Source of the DNA: FEN-1073 sp963780865
GTDB taxonomy: Bacteria > Chloroflexota > Anaerolineae > Anaerolineales > RBG-16-64-43
DNA: 64,000 bases
Assembly (NCBI GenBank): GCA_963780865.1
Contig: CAWADT010000031.1
Coordinates: 35,417-99,416, forward strand
Direction: 5' to 3'
Position numbers and translations under genes: made by a program. Positions 21,451 through 29,684 of this stretch are shown one piece after another. Each line of letters begins with the position of its first letter. Position 1 is the stretch's first letter. The notes under the pieces were generated by a model that saw only the letters and a list, made by a program, of their open reading frames with translations, ran no database searches and had not been told where the DNA came from.

Positions 21451-22389
21451 GCGATGACGACATCACCTGTCCCCGAAACCTTGATCCGGCGCCAAGCGGT
21501 TAAATATTATCTGGTCCTGATCCTCTGGCCGGCATATCTTTTCTTCCTTCCGCTGGTGTACGCCCGGCTGGGTATTTTCTCGCTGGCGTATATGATCTTT
21601 CCCGGGATCTACTTGTTCACCTGGGTCGGATTTCTCATGCACGAAAGCTGGCACAAATACGTCCCCAATCTTCCCAACGGTTTTTTCTACAACGCCTTCG
21701 CGCTCATGCTCCTTTCCGACCCCCAGCTGTATCAAATGACGCATGGGTTCCATCATTCCAAGGTACATACCTACGAAGACGCGGAATTCCACCCGGTGGG
21801 CGAAGTCCGGAATCGAGCGCTCCGGATTGTTTACAATTGGCTGGAGATTATCATCGGCGTGGCGTGGCTCGTGCTCATGGCGAGCCTGGCCGTTCCGCTG
21901 GACCCGCGATTTTCTAAAAAATACAGGATTTGGAAGCTGCCCTTCTCTATCCTCGCCTGGGTGATCCTCCTGGGCGGGATCGGATTCCTCGCGCACGCGG
22001 CGCTGGGAGTATCCCTTGCCCAGATCGTCATTCCTTACGTCGCCAGCATCTGGCTGAACTCCTTCGCGCTGCATCAATCCCAGCTCATCGAACACGGCAA
22101 TCTGTACGTCGATGGAACGTTCGATGAGCGCAACGTCTGGACCCGCAATCTTAAAAAGAGCGGGGTGATCGAAGCCGTCATCCTGTTCTTCACCCATGGC
22201 GATGCGGAGGAACACGTGCTTCACCACACCCTGACCAAACAGTATCTGCGTCCCTTTCCCGGCGTGGTTCCCTTGCCGGAGAACGCGGTGTCGATTACCT
22301 TTCGGGATCATCTGGGAATTCTGGGGAGGATGCTGGTAGGAAAGCCCGATCATTTCGCCGCATCGTCGCCCGACCCGTGGCGGCATTGA
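21451..22389 (+). CDS. Fatty acid desaturase-like membrane di-iron protein
   Basis: About 312 residues from the ATG at 21451, chosen because GGAGGG lies 5 nt upstream; a TTG at 21373 would add 26 residues without such a site. Three histidine boxes of the membrane desaturase/hydroxylase superfamily are visible: HESWH, HGFHHSKVH and HGDAEEHVLHH. Hydrophobic segments lie between them as expected for four membrane helices. The reaction could be lipid desaturation or hydroxylation; the substrate is unknown. These enzymes need O2, which contrasts with the hydrogenase further on. Its neighbours are a B3/4-domain protein and a Rieske protein; the Rieske could supply electrons, but this is only suggestion from position. 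Confidence 0.82.
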   Translation, partial: AMTTSPVPETLIRRQAVKYYLVLILWPAYLFFLPLVYARLGIFSLAYMIFPGIYLFTWVGFLMHESWHKYVPNLPNGFFYNAFALMLLSDPQLYQMTHGFHHSKVHTYEDAEFHPVGEVRNRALRIVYNWLEIIIGVAWLVLMASLAVPLDPRFSKKYRIWKLPFSILAWVILLGGIGFLAHAALGVSLAQIVIPYVASIWLNSFALHQSQLIEHGNLYVDGTFDERNVWTRNLKKSGVIEAVILFFTHGDAEEHVLHHTLTKQYLRPFPGVVPLPENAVSITFRDHLGILGRMLVGKPDHFAASSPDPWRH

Positions 22390-22444
22390 GCCCCGGAGGG
22401 GAAATCGAACTCCCGGACATCGGAACGAATCGGAATAATTGCAG

Positions 22445-22522
22445 GTTGTTGAAAAAAGCAACGTAGGTGGTCGAGCCCCGCCCCGGCTATGCCGTGGCGG
22501 GCTCAACCAGCTTTTTCAACAC
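22445..22522. repeat. Inverted repeat between desaturase and B3/4 genes
   Basis: TTGTTGAAAAAAGC and GGTGGTCGAGCCC at the left pair with GGGCTCAACCAGC and TTTTTCAACAC at the right, with a small internal loop. The outer poly-A/poly-T parts make a stem-loop of about 78 nt followed by the ribosome binding site of the next gene. It may be a terminator or a small non-autonomous repeat. Confidence 0.65.
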
Positions 22523-22551
22523 CATGTTAGGAGGAAGGAAAAAACGGCGTG

Positions 22552-23226
22552 ATGAACATCACCCAAGCCTGGAAGACCGCTTATCCGGAGGCGCATGCGG
22601 GACTCCTCGTCGTGCGCGGCGCGGCGAATCCGCCGCAACACGCCGCGCTCGAGAAAAGAAAAACCGATCTGGAGGCGGAATTGCGCGTTCGGTATGCCGA
22701 ACTCGACCGGAGTGCGCTGCTCAACCTGCCGGCATTACACGCCTACGAGGATTATTATCGGCGATTCAAAAAGACCTACCACATTCAATTGCAGCTGGAA
22801 TCCATCGTCCTAAAGGGCAAAGCCATCCCGAGCGGAGCCGGGCTAGTGGAAGCGATGTTCATGGCGGAATTGGATGACCTCCTTCTCACGGCCGGGCACG
22901 ATCTGGACAATTTGCGATTGCCTCTGACTCTGGAGCTCGCCGGAGGGACCGAAACCTATACGCTGTTGCGCGGCGAGGCGCAAACCCTCAAGCCGGGCGA
23001 TATGTTCATTCGCGACGGGGAAGGCGTGATCTCGAGCGTGATTTATGGACCCGACCGCCGCACCCAAATCCTTCCGGAGACGGAGAATGCCGTATTTACA
23101 ACCTACGCTCCGCAGGGGATTACCGGGAGTGCGGTGAAAAATCACCTGGAGCATATCCTGCGTAATATAAAAATATTCTCACCCGAGGTTGAGGTGGAGA
23201 GGTTGGAAGTGTTTGGCGGGCGATGA
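22552..23226 (+). CDS. B3/4 (PheRS-beta editing-like) domain protein
   Basis: This 224-residue protein resembles stand-alone B3/4-domain proteins, related to the editing domain of phenylalanyl-tRNA synthetase beta. Supporting segments are YYRRFKKTYHIQLQLESIVLKGKAIPSG, then MAELDDLLLTAGHDLD and a final DRRTQILPETENAVFTTYAP. Such free-standing proteins have been linked to hydrolysis of mischarged aminoacyl-tRNA, but the activity is unproven for most. Starts GTG 22549 and ATG 22552 are adjacent; AGGAGG lies upstream. No operon partner is certain, though the Rieske gene follows 43 nt later. Confidence 0.78.
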   Translation: MNITQAWKTAYPEAHAGLLVVRGAANPPQHAALEKRKTDLEAELRVRYAELDRSALLNLPALHAYEDYYRRFKKTYHIQLQLESIVLKGKAIPSGAGLVEAMFMAELDDLLLTAGHDLDNLRLPLTLELAGGTETYTLLRGEAQTLKPGDMFIRDGEGVISSVIYGPDRRTQILPETENAVFTTYAPQGITGSAVKNHLEHILRNIKIFSPEVEVERLEVFGGR

Positions 23227-23269
23227 ATTCCCGCCAGGCGCCATTCTTTTTCAATACCAGGAGAAAACC

Positions 23270-23713
23270 ATGAACTATCGCAACGCGAAAACCGCGTCCG
23301 GAAAAATCGGCCGCAGGGATTTTTTAAAGGCGATCGCTGCTACCGGGAGTGTTGCGGTCGGGGGAAGTTTGCTCTCGAGCTGCGGGTCCAGCGGCGGGAT
23401 CGTCCTCGACCTGACCAAACCGGAAAATCAAGCTCTGGCAACGGTCGGCGGCATGATCGCGTTGGACGCCAACAACCTGGATCCGCAGGGAATGCTTATC
23501 TATCGAGCGGCGGCAGACTCGGTTTTGGTTTTCAGCCGGAGATGCACCCACGCGGGCTGCACGATTGGACCGTTTCAAGACGGAGTATCCACTTGTCCGT
23601 GTCATGGATCGCAATACAACACTCAGGGAGCCGTGGTCCGCGGTCCCTCCCAAAGCCCATTGCTTCAACACACGGCCACAGTATCCGGATTGATGGTGAC
23701 GATAACCGCCTGA
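23270..23713 (+). CDS. Rieske [2Fe-2S] protein with twin-arginine signal
   Basis: This is a 147-residue Rieske protein. The Tat motif GRRDFLKAI starts at residue 14 and is followed by a hydrophobic stretch ending in LLSSC, which could be a lipobox (cysteine at 38). Cluster ligands are in CTHAGC and CPCHGSQYN. The fold has the usual C-x-H...C-x-x-H spacing. It is exported folded and anchored at the membrane, and passes electrons there. The ATG at 23270 follows AGGAG. The gene is not next to a cytochrome b gene, so it is not an ordinary bc complex subunit. A terminator-like hairpin separates it from the convergent hydrogenase operon. Confidence 0.9.
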   Translation: MNYRNAKTASGKIGRRDFLKAIAATGSVAVGGSLLSSCGSSGGIVLDLTKPENQALATVGGMIALDANNLDPQGMLIYRAAADSVLVFSRRCTHAGCTIGPFQDGVSTCPCHGSQYNTQGAVVRGPSQSPLLQHTATVSGLMVTITA

Positions 23714-23790
23714 CGGCCATGGGGAGTAATGATCCGTTGGGTTTTTATCCAGCCCGCGCCGTCTACCCCAATTTTCCATAGGCGTAAATT

Positions 23791-23819
23791 TGTGGCCGGG
23801 ATGAACCATCCCGGCTACA
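23791..23819. terminator. Hairpin between convergent Rieske gene and hydrogenase operon
   Basis: TGTGGCCGGGATG-AAC-CATCCCGGCTACA is a 13-bp stem with one mismatch. It lies between converging transcription units and could stop both. The same TGTAGCCG arm sequence recurs in the hairpin at 49863-49897. Confidence 0.6.
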
Positions 23820-23859
23820 ATTTGAATCAAAGGGGAATCAATGATTATGGGGATGGATC

Positions 23860-24423
23860 TTATCTAGGTGAAGGCTTTGTAAAAGTATTGATAAAATCTA
23901 CAATTTCTTCAATCGCCCGAAAGACTGACTCCGAAACAGGCGAATCGAATTCCAGGTTATTTGGTTGGATCCCCAGGATCGCGACCCGGCAACCCAGTTC
24001 CGAGGAGAGATATTTTCCCAGTTCGCTCATCGGAAAGGTATGCGTGCTGCCGGAAAAACCCTCGGCCTGCTTCGCGTCCAGCAAGCGAATTGTGCCGGGA
24101 GATTGTCCCATTTCCGCCGAGTCGATAAAAACCACGCGCTCCGGGCGATACCGCCGCAGCGCGCCGGTGGAGGCTTCCGGCAACGGTCCCGCCTCGAAGA
24201 ATAGCGGATCCTTCTGATCCGGCTCTGAACCGTCGGATGGCGGTTGGGGTTGGGCGGGTGACCTCCCGGCGGGCTCCATCATGCGCCGGACGACGAGCAC
24301 GCCGGCTGCATCGTCTCCGCGCAATTCCTGCCCGACGCCGATGAAGGCGACCTTACGGCTGTTTCTGAGGATCTGCGAGAGAGGTTCTTTCCAGGAATTT
24401 TTGGATGTCTTCGTCGCGTCCAT
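23860..24423 (-). CDS. [NiFe]-hydrogenase maturation endopeptidase, HycI/HyaD family
   Basis: About 187 residues. Conserved features are FIGVGQELRGDDAAG near the start (nickel-binding Asp in the DDAAG part), FIDSAEMG in the middle and STHTFPMSEL with the conserved histidine. This protease removes the C-terminal tail of the large subunit after Ni insertion. That fits the large subunit in this operon, which extends 29 residues past its last cysteine. The ATG at 24423 overlaps the ferredoxin gene by 71 nt in another frame; no better start lies downstream. It is the last gene of the hydrogenase operon. An insertion around PAGRSPAQPQPPSDGSEPDQ is unusual for the family. Confidence 0.88.
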   Translation of the reverse strand: MDATKTSKNSWKEPLSQILRNSRKVAFIGVGQELRGDDAAGVLVVRRMMEPAGRSPAQPQPPSDGSEPDQKDPLFFEAGPLPEASTGALRRYRPERVVFIDSAEMGQSPGTIRLLDAKQAEGFSGSTHTFPMSELGKYLSSELGCRVAILGIQPNNLEFDSPVSESVFRAIEEIVDFINTFTKPSPR

Positions 24424-24775
24424 AAGTGACGGTAAACGGTTCCCGGGTGAGCGCCGCCCGTTCCCATTCTTCGTTCGACATTTCGATGCATTTGAACCGG
24501 CAGTTGACCACGCATTGGGCGCAATATGTGCAGCGGTCGGCGTGAAAGCGCATGATGAAGCGCTTGTTGGGTTTGTCGATGGTGACGATTTCAATCGCGT
24601 TGGACGGACAATCCATCATGCACAGGGTGCACCCAGTGCACTTTTCGGGATCGTAGCGCACCGTTCCGCGCAGCCTCTCCGGAACCGCCTGGCGTTCGCC
24701 GAAGGGATATTGCACGGTCGCGGGTTTGCGGAAGACGGAGCGAAAGATCTCGCCCAGCATGGAGCCGATTTTCAT
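24353..24775 (-). CDS. Hydrogenase 4Fe-4S ferredoxin subunit (NuoI/HycF-like)
   Basis: This is a 140-residue electron-transfer subunit. Two [4Fe-4S] motifs are clear: CTGCTLCMMDCP and CTYCAQCVVNC. It would carry electrons from an external donor, probably reduced ferredoxin, to the small subunit. It overlaps the NuoH-like gene upstream by four bases. The position directly after the NuoH homolog is the same as in complex I and in Ech-type hydrogenases. Confidence 0.93.
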   Translation of the reverse strand: MKIGSMLGEIFRSVFRKPATVQYPFGERQAVPERLRGTVRYDPEKCTGCTLCMMDCPSNAIEIVTIDKPNKRFIMRFHADRCTYCAQCVVNCRFKCIEMSNEEWERAALTREPFTVTYGRDEDIQKFLERTSLADPQKQP

Positions 24776-25701
24776 AGGATGACTCCCTTAAGAATTACGA
24801 CGATCAGCAGTTGAACCAGAGCCAGGAGCGCGCCGATGCGCCACCACAAGCCCACCGTCTGGTCGATCCGCAACCGCGCAAAGAGCGCCTGCAGCGCGGC
24901 CACCACCACCAGCAGCCCGAGGGTCTTGAGCAGGAATTCCAGCGGATTGGCCAGACCGCCGAGGTAAAACGCCGAAACCAGCGTCAGGCCGATCACGACC
25001 TCGACGTCTTTTCCGAGCCGGAAGAGGGCCAGGCCGCGGCCGCTGTATTCGGTCAGCGCGCCGGCCACGATTTCCGACTCGGCTTCCGGAGCGTCGAACG
25101 GCGCCAGTTCTAGTTTGCCCATCAGGCCGATCACGGCCACCAAGAATCCGATGAACAGCGGCAACACCAGCCAAACGTGTCCGGCCACGCTTTGATCGAT
25201 GACGCTGATTTGCCAGGAGTCGGCCAGGATGGCGGGGCACAACAGCGCCAGAAGGAACGGCGCCTCGTAGGAAAACAACTGGGTGAGAGTGCGGGTGGCG
25301 CCCAGCAGCGAGTAGCGGTCCGCGGTGTTCGCGCCCGCCAGGCCGATGCAAATCGTCAACAGACCAAGCAGAAAAACGGTGATGATCAAATCGCCGGGGA
25401 TCGCCATCGACGGCGCAAAACCGGCCATCGGGATGTACAGCCCCGCCGTCAACGCGCCGGCCATGGCCACGATCGGCAGGCTGACGAAGAACAAGGGGAT
25501 GACGCCCTGCGGGATGACCTCTTCCTTGGCCAGCAGTTTGATCGTGTCCGCCAGCGGCTGGAGCAGCCTCGGCCCGACGCGGTTCTGGAAACGGGCCACC
25601 AGTTTGCGGTCGATGTACTCATACAGCAATCCGAGCGCGATCAGGGTCAACCCGCCCGGGAAAATCAGCATCTTCAGAAGGGGTGAGATGTCCATGCTCA
25701 T
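24772..25701 (-). CDS. Hydrogenase membrane anchor subunit (NuoH/HycD-like)
   Basis: This is a 309-residue membrane protein with about eight helices. Family landmarks are RFQNRVGPRLLQPLADTIKL and FDAPEAESEIVAGALTEYSG, the conserved acidic loop equivalent to the quinone-channel region of NuoH. In group 4 hydrogenases this subunit links the peripheral catalytic arm to the ion-pumping arm. The gene lies 8 nt after the large-subunit gene. Confidence 0.95.
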   Translation of the reverse strand: MSMDISPLLKMLIFPGGLTLIALGLLYEYIDRKLVARFQNRVGPRLLQPLADTIKLLAKEEVIPQGVIPLFFVSLPIVAMAGALTAGLYIPMAGFAPSMAIPGDLIITVFLLGLLTICIGLAGANTADRYSLLGATRTLTQLFSYEAPFLLALLCPAILADSWQISVIDQSVAGHVWLVLPLFIGFLVAVIGLMGKLELAPFDAPEAESEIVAGALTEYSGRGLALFRLGKDVEVVIGLTLVSAFYLGGLANPLEFLLKTLGLLVVVAALQALFARLRIDQTVGLWWRIGALLALVQLLIVVILKGVIL

Positions 25702-25709
25702 GGTTTGCT

Positions 25710-26885
25710 CTACGAGGAGGATTCCTTTCGCGAGGGGTTAAGGCCGGGCGCCGCGGCGCCGCCGGAGGATTCGCGGCGGACGATCACGGTGCGGTCGTTG
25801 CACGAAAAGCACGGATCGATGCCGGCCAGGATCATCGGCACATCGGCCAACTGATGGCCGACGGAGCCCACGATCACCGACATGAAATTACGCAGACTCG
25901 GCGTGCGGACTTTAACGCGGAAGGGGTTCTCGCTTCCGTCGCTCTTAATAAAATAGAACAATCCGCCGCGGGGGGCTTCAATCCGGCTGACGGTTTCCCC
26001 GGCGCGCACCTTGCGCGGAAAACGCACCGAGAGTTCGCCTTCAGGCATGCGCTCCATGACCGCGCGGATGTTGCGGACGGATTCGAACAACTCCTGGATC
26101 CGCACCACGAAGCGGGCTTGCAGATCACCGGCGGTTGCGGTGATCATGGTTACGGGAAAATCCGCGTAGAGCAAATAGGGAGCGTCCACCCGCAGGTCGC
26201 GGGGCACGCCGGATGCGCGCACCACGGGACCGATCGCCCCGAGGTTTTCGGCCTGCGCGGTGTTCATGGTGCCCACGCCGCGCGTCCGGCGCAGGAAGGA
26301 TTCGTCGGTGGTCACGACCTTCAGGTAATAGTGGAGTCGTTTTTCCAGGTATTCCAGCCCTTTGAGGATGGAATCCGCCTGCGCCGGACCCAGCTCGTAT
26401 TTCACGCCGCCCAGGACGTTGGCGGAATAATTCACGCGGTTGCCGGTGAAGGATTCGAGGATGTCCATCACCGTCTCGCGATCGCGCCAGGAGTACATAA
26501 ACAGCGTGTCGAAGCCGGCCTCGTGCGCGGCGACGCCCACCCATAGCATGTGGCTGTGGATGCGTTCGAGCTCCAGGAGAATCTGGCGAATGGCTTGCGC
26601 GCGCGGAGGAGCTGAAACGCCGGCCAATTTTTCAACGCCAAGCGCGTAAACCGTCGAATGCGCGTGCGAACAGATGCCGCATACGCGCTCGAGCAGGTAC
26701 AGCGCCTGGGCCCAATTGCGGTTCTCGGCCCCTTTTTCCAGCCCGCGATGGACGTAACCGAAGCGGACGGTGGCGGAAGTAACCGTTTCGCCGTCGACGG
26801 AAAATTCAAAGTGCGCCGGCTCTTTGAGCGCCGGGTGTTGCGGCCCGATCGGGATGATGAATTTTTCGACGTGAGGTCCGGTCAT
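25710..26885 (-). CDS. [NiFe]-hydrogenase large subunit, group 4 (NuoD/HycE-like)
   Basis: The catalytic subunit has about 391 residues. Nickel ligands are present in both places: RVCGICSHAHS (Cys69, Cys72) and DPCFSC (about Cys359, Cys362). Complex I NuoD lacks these cysteines, so this is a true hydrogenase. The family segment PIGPQHPALKEPAHF is at the N-terminus. The 29 residues after the last cysteine, beginning NDRTVIV, include the tail expected to be removed by the operon's own protease. The ATG at 26885 overlaps nuoC-like by four bases; an open frame further upstream is the wrong-frame shadow of that gene. No Hyp maturation genes are in the window. Confidence 0.95.
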   Translation of the reverse strand: MTGPHVEKFIIPIGPQHPALKEPAHFEFSVDGETVTSATVRFGYVHRGLEKGAENRNWAQALYLLERVCGICSHAHSTVYALGVEKLAGVSAPPRAQAIRQILLELERIHSHMLWVGVAAHEAGFDTLFMYSWRDRETVMDILESFTGNRVNYSANVLGGVKYELGPAQADSILKGLEYLEKRLHYYLKVVTTDESFLRRTRGVGTMNTAQAENLGAIGPVVRASGVPRDLRVDAPYLLYADFPVTMITATAGDLQARFVVRIQELFESVRNIRAVMERMPEGELSVRFPRKVRAGETVSRIEAPRGGLFYFIKSDGSENPFRVKVRTPSLRNFMSVIVGSVGHQLADVPMILAGIDPCFSCNDRTVIVRRESSGGAAAPGLNPSRKESSS

Positions 26886-27364
26886 GCGGCGGTTCCTTTC
26901 TCCGGACGGTTCGCCGGGACGGGGACGATGTAGTCCTTGCGCAACGGGTAAACGCCGGCGGGCCAGTCGTCGGAAAGAAAAAGGCGGCGCGGATCGGGCG
27001 TTCCCTCGCATACGATCCCGAACATTTCCATCAGTTCGCGCTCGAAGAGCGTGGCCGACGGGATCAACCCGCAGATGCTGGGAACCACGGCCCCCTCGCG
27101 GGGCAGGGAAACGCGCAGGGTGAGCACGGCCGCCTTCTGGCAGAAGTGATACAGCGCCTCCAGGTGCCCGTCGTGCGGTCCGAGGTCGAGGCCGGTGACG
27201 GCCGAAAGATATCCCCACTGGGCGGTTGTCAGCGCGCTCACGCATTCCAGGAGGCGGGCCGGTTCGACGGTCAGATCGATCCGTCCCGGTTCGGGAACGG
27301 ATTGACCGCTGGCGCGCTCTCCGATCAGTTGAACGGCTTCTTCTAAAAGCGATTCGGTAGTCAT
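26882..27364 (-). CDS. Hydrogenase NuoC-like subunit
   Basis: This is a 160-residue soluble subunit. The C-terminal part LFERELMEMFGIVCEGTPDPRRLFLSDDW and the final YPLRKDY match the NuoC/30-kDa family. In this locus it is separate from the large subunit, not fused as in HycE. Both ends overlap neighbours by four bases, showing tight coupling with the B-like and D-like genes. Confidence 0.92.
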   Translation of the reverse strand: MTTESLLEEAVQLIGERASGQSVPEPGRIDLTVEPARLLECVSALTTAQWGYLSAVTGLDLGPHDGHLEALYHFCQKAAVLTLRVSLPREGAVVPSICGLIPSATLFERELMEMFGIVCEGTPDPRRLFLSDDWPAGVYPLRKDYIVPVPANRPEKGTAA

Positions 27365-27851
27365 CCGGTTTTCTCCGCAACTTTCTTTGGCTGCAGGCTT
27401 CCCAAGAGTTTGACCACGCCGTCAATGATCGCTTCCGGACGGGGGGGACAACCGGGGATAAACGCGTTCACCGGGATCACCTGTTCTATGCCGCCGACTA
27501 CGTTATAGCAACCCTGAAATACCCCGCCCGAAGTGGCGCACGATCCGACCGCGATGACGAACTTGGGATCGGGCATCTGGTCGTACACCCGCTTCAGCCG
27601 GTCGCGCGCCTGCAGCGTCACCGGTCCGGTGCAAATGAGCACGTCCGCGTGGCGCGGGCTCCCCTGGAGTTTGATCCCGAACCGCTCAACGTCGTAGCGC
27701 GGCGTGAGCGTGGCGAGGATCTCGATGTCGCACCCGTTGCAGGATCCGCTGTTAAAGTGAATCGCCCAGGGCGAATAGATGCGGGCCCAATTTTTAATCC
27801 TTCCAGCATCTTCGTCCAGGCGCTGGGAAGTCCGGCGGGAATGTCGCTCAT
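27361..27851 (-). CDS. [NiFe]-hydrogenase small subunit (NuoB/HycG-like), one frame break
   Basis: When the frame is repaired, the protein is about 163 residues: MSDIPAGLPSAWTKMLEGLK joined to NWARIYSPWAIHF. Proximal-cluster cysteines are in GSCNGCDIEI, GSCATSGG and PGCPPRPE. It holds the [4Fe-4S] cluster next to the nickel site. The break is in the five-base A run (T on the plus strand) at 27791-27795, where one A is missing. This is the only deletion among the frame breaks of the window. A poly-A slip site could also allow frameshifting by the ribosome or polymerase, but a homopolymer sequence error is simpler. Confidence 0.9.
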
Positions 27852-27860
27852 GAAAGTCTC

Positions 27861-28172
27861 CTAACCTAAGATCAACGCGATCAGCGCGAGCATTAACCCG
27901 GCGAGGTACACCACCAGGATCGGCGACGGAGTGCCGGTGCCGAGCATCAGCACGCCCATATGCAGGATCGCAAAGAAGATCGCCACCAGGAAAAAGGGCT
28001 TGTACCCGGGCATCGCCTGGGAGATCGGCGCTTCTTCGCCGCTGGAATACAAGCTGGATTTCATCGCGGAGGGGCGGCCCGGTCCGGCTAAGGAACGGCC
28101 GGCCAGCGAAATGCAGGCCGCCACGGCGAGGTAGATGAGAAAAGCAATCGGAGGATAGAGCAGCACGTTCAT
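27861..28172 (-). CDS. NuoA-like small membrane subunit
   Basis: This is a 103-residue protein with three hydrophobic helices. YSSGEEAPISQAMPGYKPFFLVAIFFAILH resembles the loop and second helix of NuoA (the E-C-G-x-E-P region), with SSGEEAP in place of the usual cysteine-containing loop. Together with the NuoH homolog it would form the junction between the arms. A NuoA homolog is not part of simple Ech-type hydrogenases, so its presence marks this complex as closer to complex I. The stop and start overlap neighbours closely. Confidence 0.82.
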   Translation of the reverse strand: MNVLLYPPIAFLIYLAVAACISLAGRSLAGPGRPSAMKSSLYSSGEEAPISQAMPGYKPFFLVAIFFAILHMGVLMLGTGTPSPILVVYLAGLMLALIALILG

Positions 28173-29683
28173 GGGATCATCCCCACTCCGCCAAGATGAA
28201 TGAGCGCCGCGGCGGCGGAGGAAGTGAGCGGCGAAACGAGCGCGGGCAGCACCCCGAGCAGGACCACGGCGGCCGCCATCAGGACGAGCGGAACCGACAT
28301 GGAAAGCGCGATGGAGTTGCCGTCGCGCACGGCGTCGGAAGGCTCCTTGCGGTACATAGCGTTCACCAGCGGCGCGTAATACGCGAGCGAGAGCACGCTG
28401 TTGAGCGCGGCGAAGGCGACCAGGGCCACCACCCAGCCGTTAAGCGTTTGGGCCGACCCGATAAAAATCTGCCATTTGGACATGAAGCCGGCCAGCGGCG
28501 GCAGCCCGCCCAAACCCAGCAGGGCGATGCTGAAGGCTCCGGCGATGAGCGGATAGCGCGCGGCAGCGCCGTTCAAATCCGCGATCGCCAACGACCCGTG
28601 CTTGCCGCGGGAGAGGAACAGCGCGTAGAGCAGCGCGCCGGCGCAGAGAAACGCCAGTCCCTTCATAAGCATGTGCGTCAGCAGGTGGAAGAACGCGCCG
28701 GCCATGGCGTCTGCCTGCAGGAAGGTGATCCCGACGCCGATTCCGAGCAGCATGTAGCCGATGTGGGCCAGGCTCGAGAAAGCCAGCAGCCGCTTCACCT
28801 GCGTCTGGCGCAAGGCCAGCAGGTTGCCAAGCAGCATGTTCAGCGCCCCCAATCCGAGCAGGATCGGACCCCACAGGTCCGAAACGTTCGTCAGTGGAAG
28901 CACCGCGCGCAGCAGCGCCACCAAACCGGCTTCGATCACCACGCCCGAGAGCATCGCGCTGATGCCGCTCGGGGCCTGGGCGTGCGCGTCCGGCAGCCAG
29001 GTGTGCAGGGGAACGAGCGCCGCCTTCACGCCGAAGCCGATGATGAATAATACGCCGGCCGCCTCGAGCGGCATGGCGGTTGGAAGCCGGCGGATCGCAT
29101 CCGGAAGCGCTTGCAGCGAGAGGCTCCCGGTGGATCCGAACACCAGGGCGATTCCGAACAGCACCAGCGCCGATCCGGCCGCGCTTTGGACGAGATATTT
29201 GACGCCGGCTTCCAGCGAGGCGGGTTGATTGCGGTAAAACGTCACGAGGAAGAAAGTCGAGACGGTCATCGCCTCGAACCACAGCCAGAGATTCAGCAAA
29301 TCGGTGGCGCAACCCAGGCCGATGATCGCGCCGGTGAGCGTGAGCAGGAGCGCGTAATATTTCACCTGGCCGTCTTCTTCCGCAAGGTATGGGCCCGAAT
29401 AGAAGGAGACCGCCGTGGAGAGGATGAGCGTCGCCGCGGAAAGCAGCAGGCTCAGTCCGTCGATTTGCAGATTCAATAATTGCAGCGGAACCAAAATCGG
29501 TTGGCTATTTCCCCGCAGAAATTCCACGCACAGGAGGCTCCACGGAATCCAGTCGAGGAGCAGAAGGACGCGCGCCAACCAGCGCGCCAATCCCTCGGAT
29601 TTCAACGCCCGGCCGCCAAGGTAGGCCACGGCCGAACCAACCAGGGGAATTGCCAGGAGCAGCAGCGGATAGGGTATCGTCAT
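28169..29683 (-). CDS. NuoN/MrpD-like antiporter subunit
   Basis: This is a 504-residue membrane protein with fourteen or so helices of the proton-translocating NADH dehydrogenase/Mrp antiporter family. Key segments are LLNLWLWFEAMTVSTFFLV (conserved Glu of helix 5), GFGVKAALVPLHTWLPDAHAQAPSGISAMLSG (conserved Lys and His/Pro region) and LLAFSSLAHIGYMLLG. The ATG at 29683 follows the NuoL-like stop by one base; a GTG at 29692 is an alternative. It is one of two ion-pumping subunits in the operon. Confidence 0.93.
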   Translation of the reverse strand: MTIPYPLLLLAIPLVGSAVAYLGGRALKSEGLARWLARVLLLLDWIPWSLLCVEFLRGNSQPILVPLQLLNLQIDGLSLLLSAATLILSTAVSFYSGPYLAEEDGQVKYYALLLTLTGAIIGLGCATDLLNLWLWFEAMTVSTFFLVTFYRNQPASLEAGVKYLVQSAAGSALVLFGIALVFGSTGSLSLQALPDAIRRLPTAMPLEAAGVLFIIGFGVKAALVPLHTWLPDAHAQAPSGISAMLSGVVIEAGLVALLRAVLPLTNVSDLWGPILLGLGALNMLLGNLLALRQTQVKRLLAFSSLAHIGYMLLGIGVGITFLQADAMAGAFFHLLTHMLMKGLAFLCAGALLYALFLSRGKHGSLAIADLNGAAARYPLIAGAFSIALLGLGGLPPLAGFMSKWQIFIGSAQTLNGWVVALVAFAALNSVLSLAYYAPLVNAMYRKEPSDAVRDGNSIALSMSVPLVLMAAAVVLLGVLPALVSPLTSSAAAALIHLGGVGMIP

Positions 29684-29684
29684 C

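Noticed and set aside
25710..27425. A longer large-subunit start upstream of 26885
   Set aside because: The extra 180 codons are the shadow of the NuoC-like gene; the family starts at the ATG at 26885.
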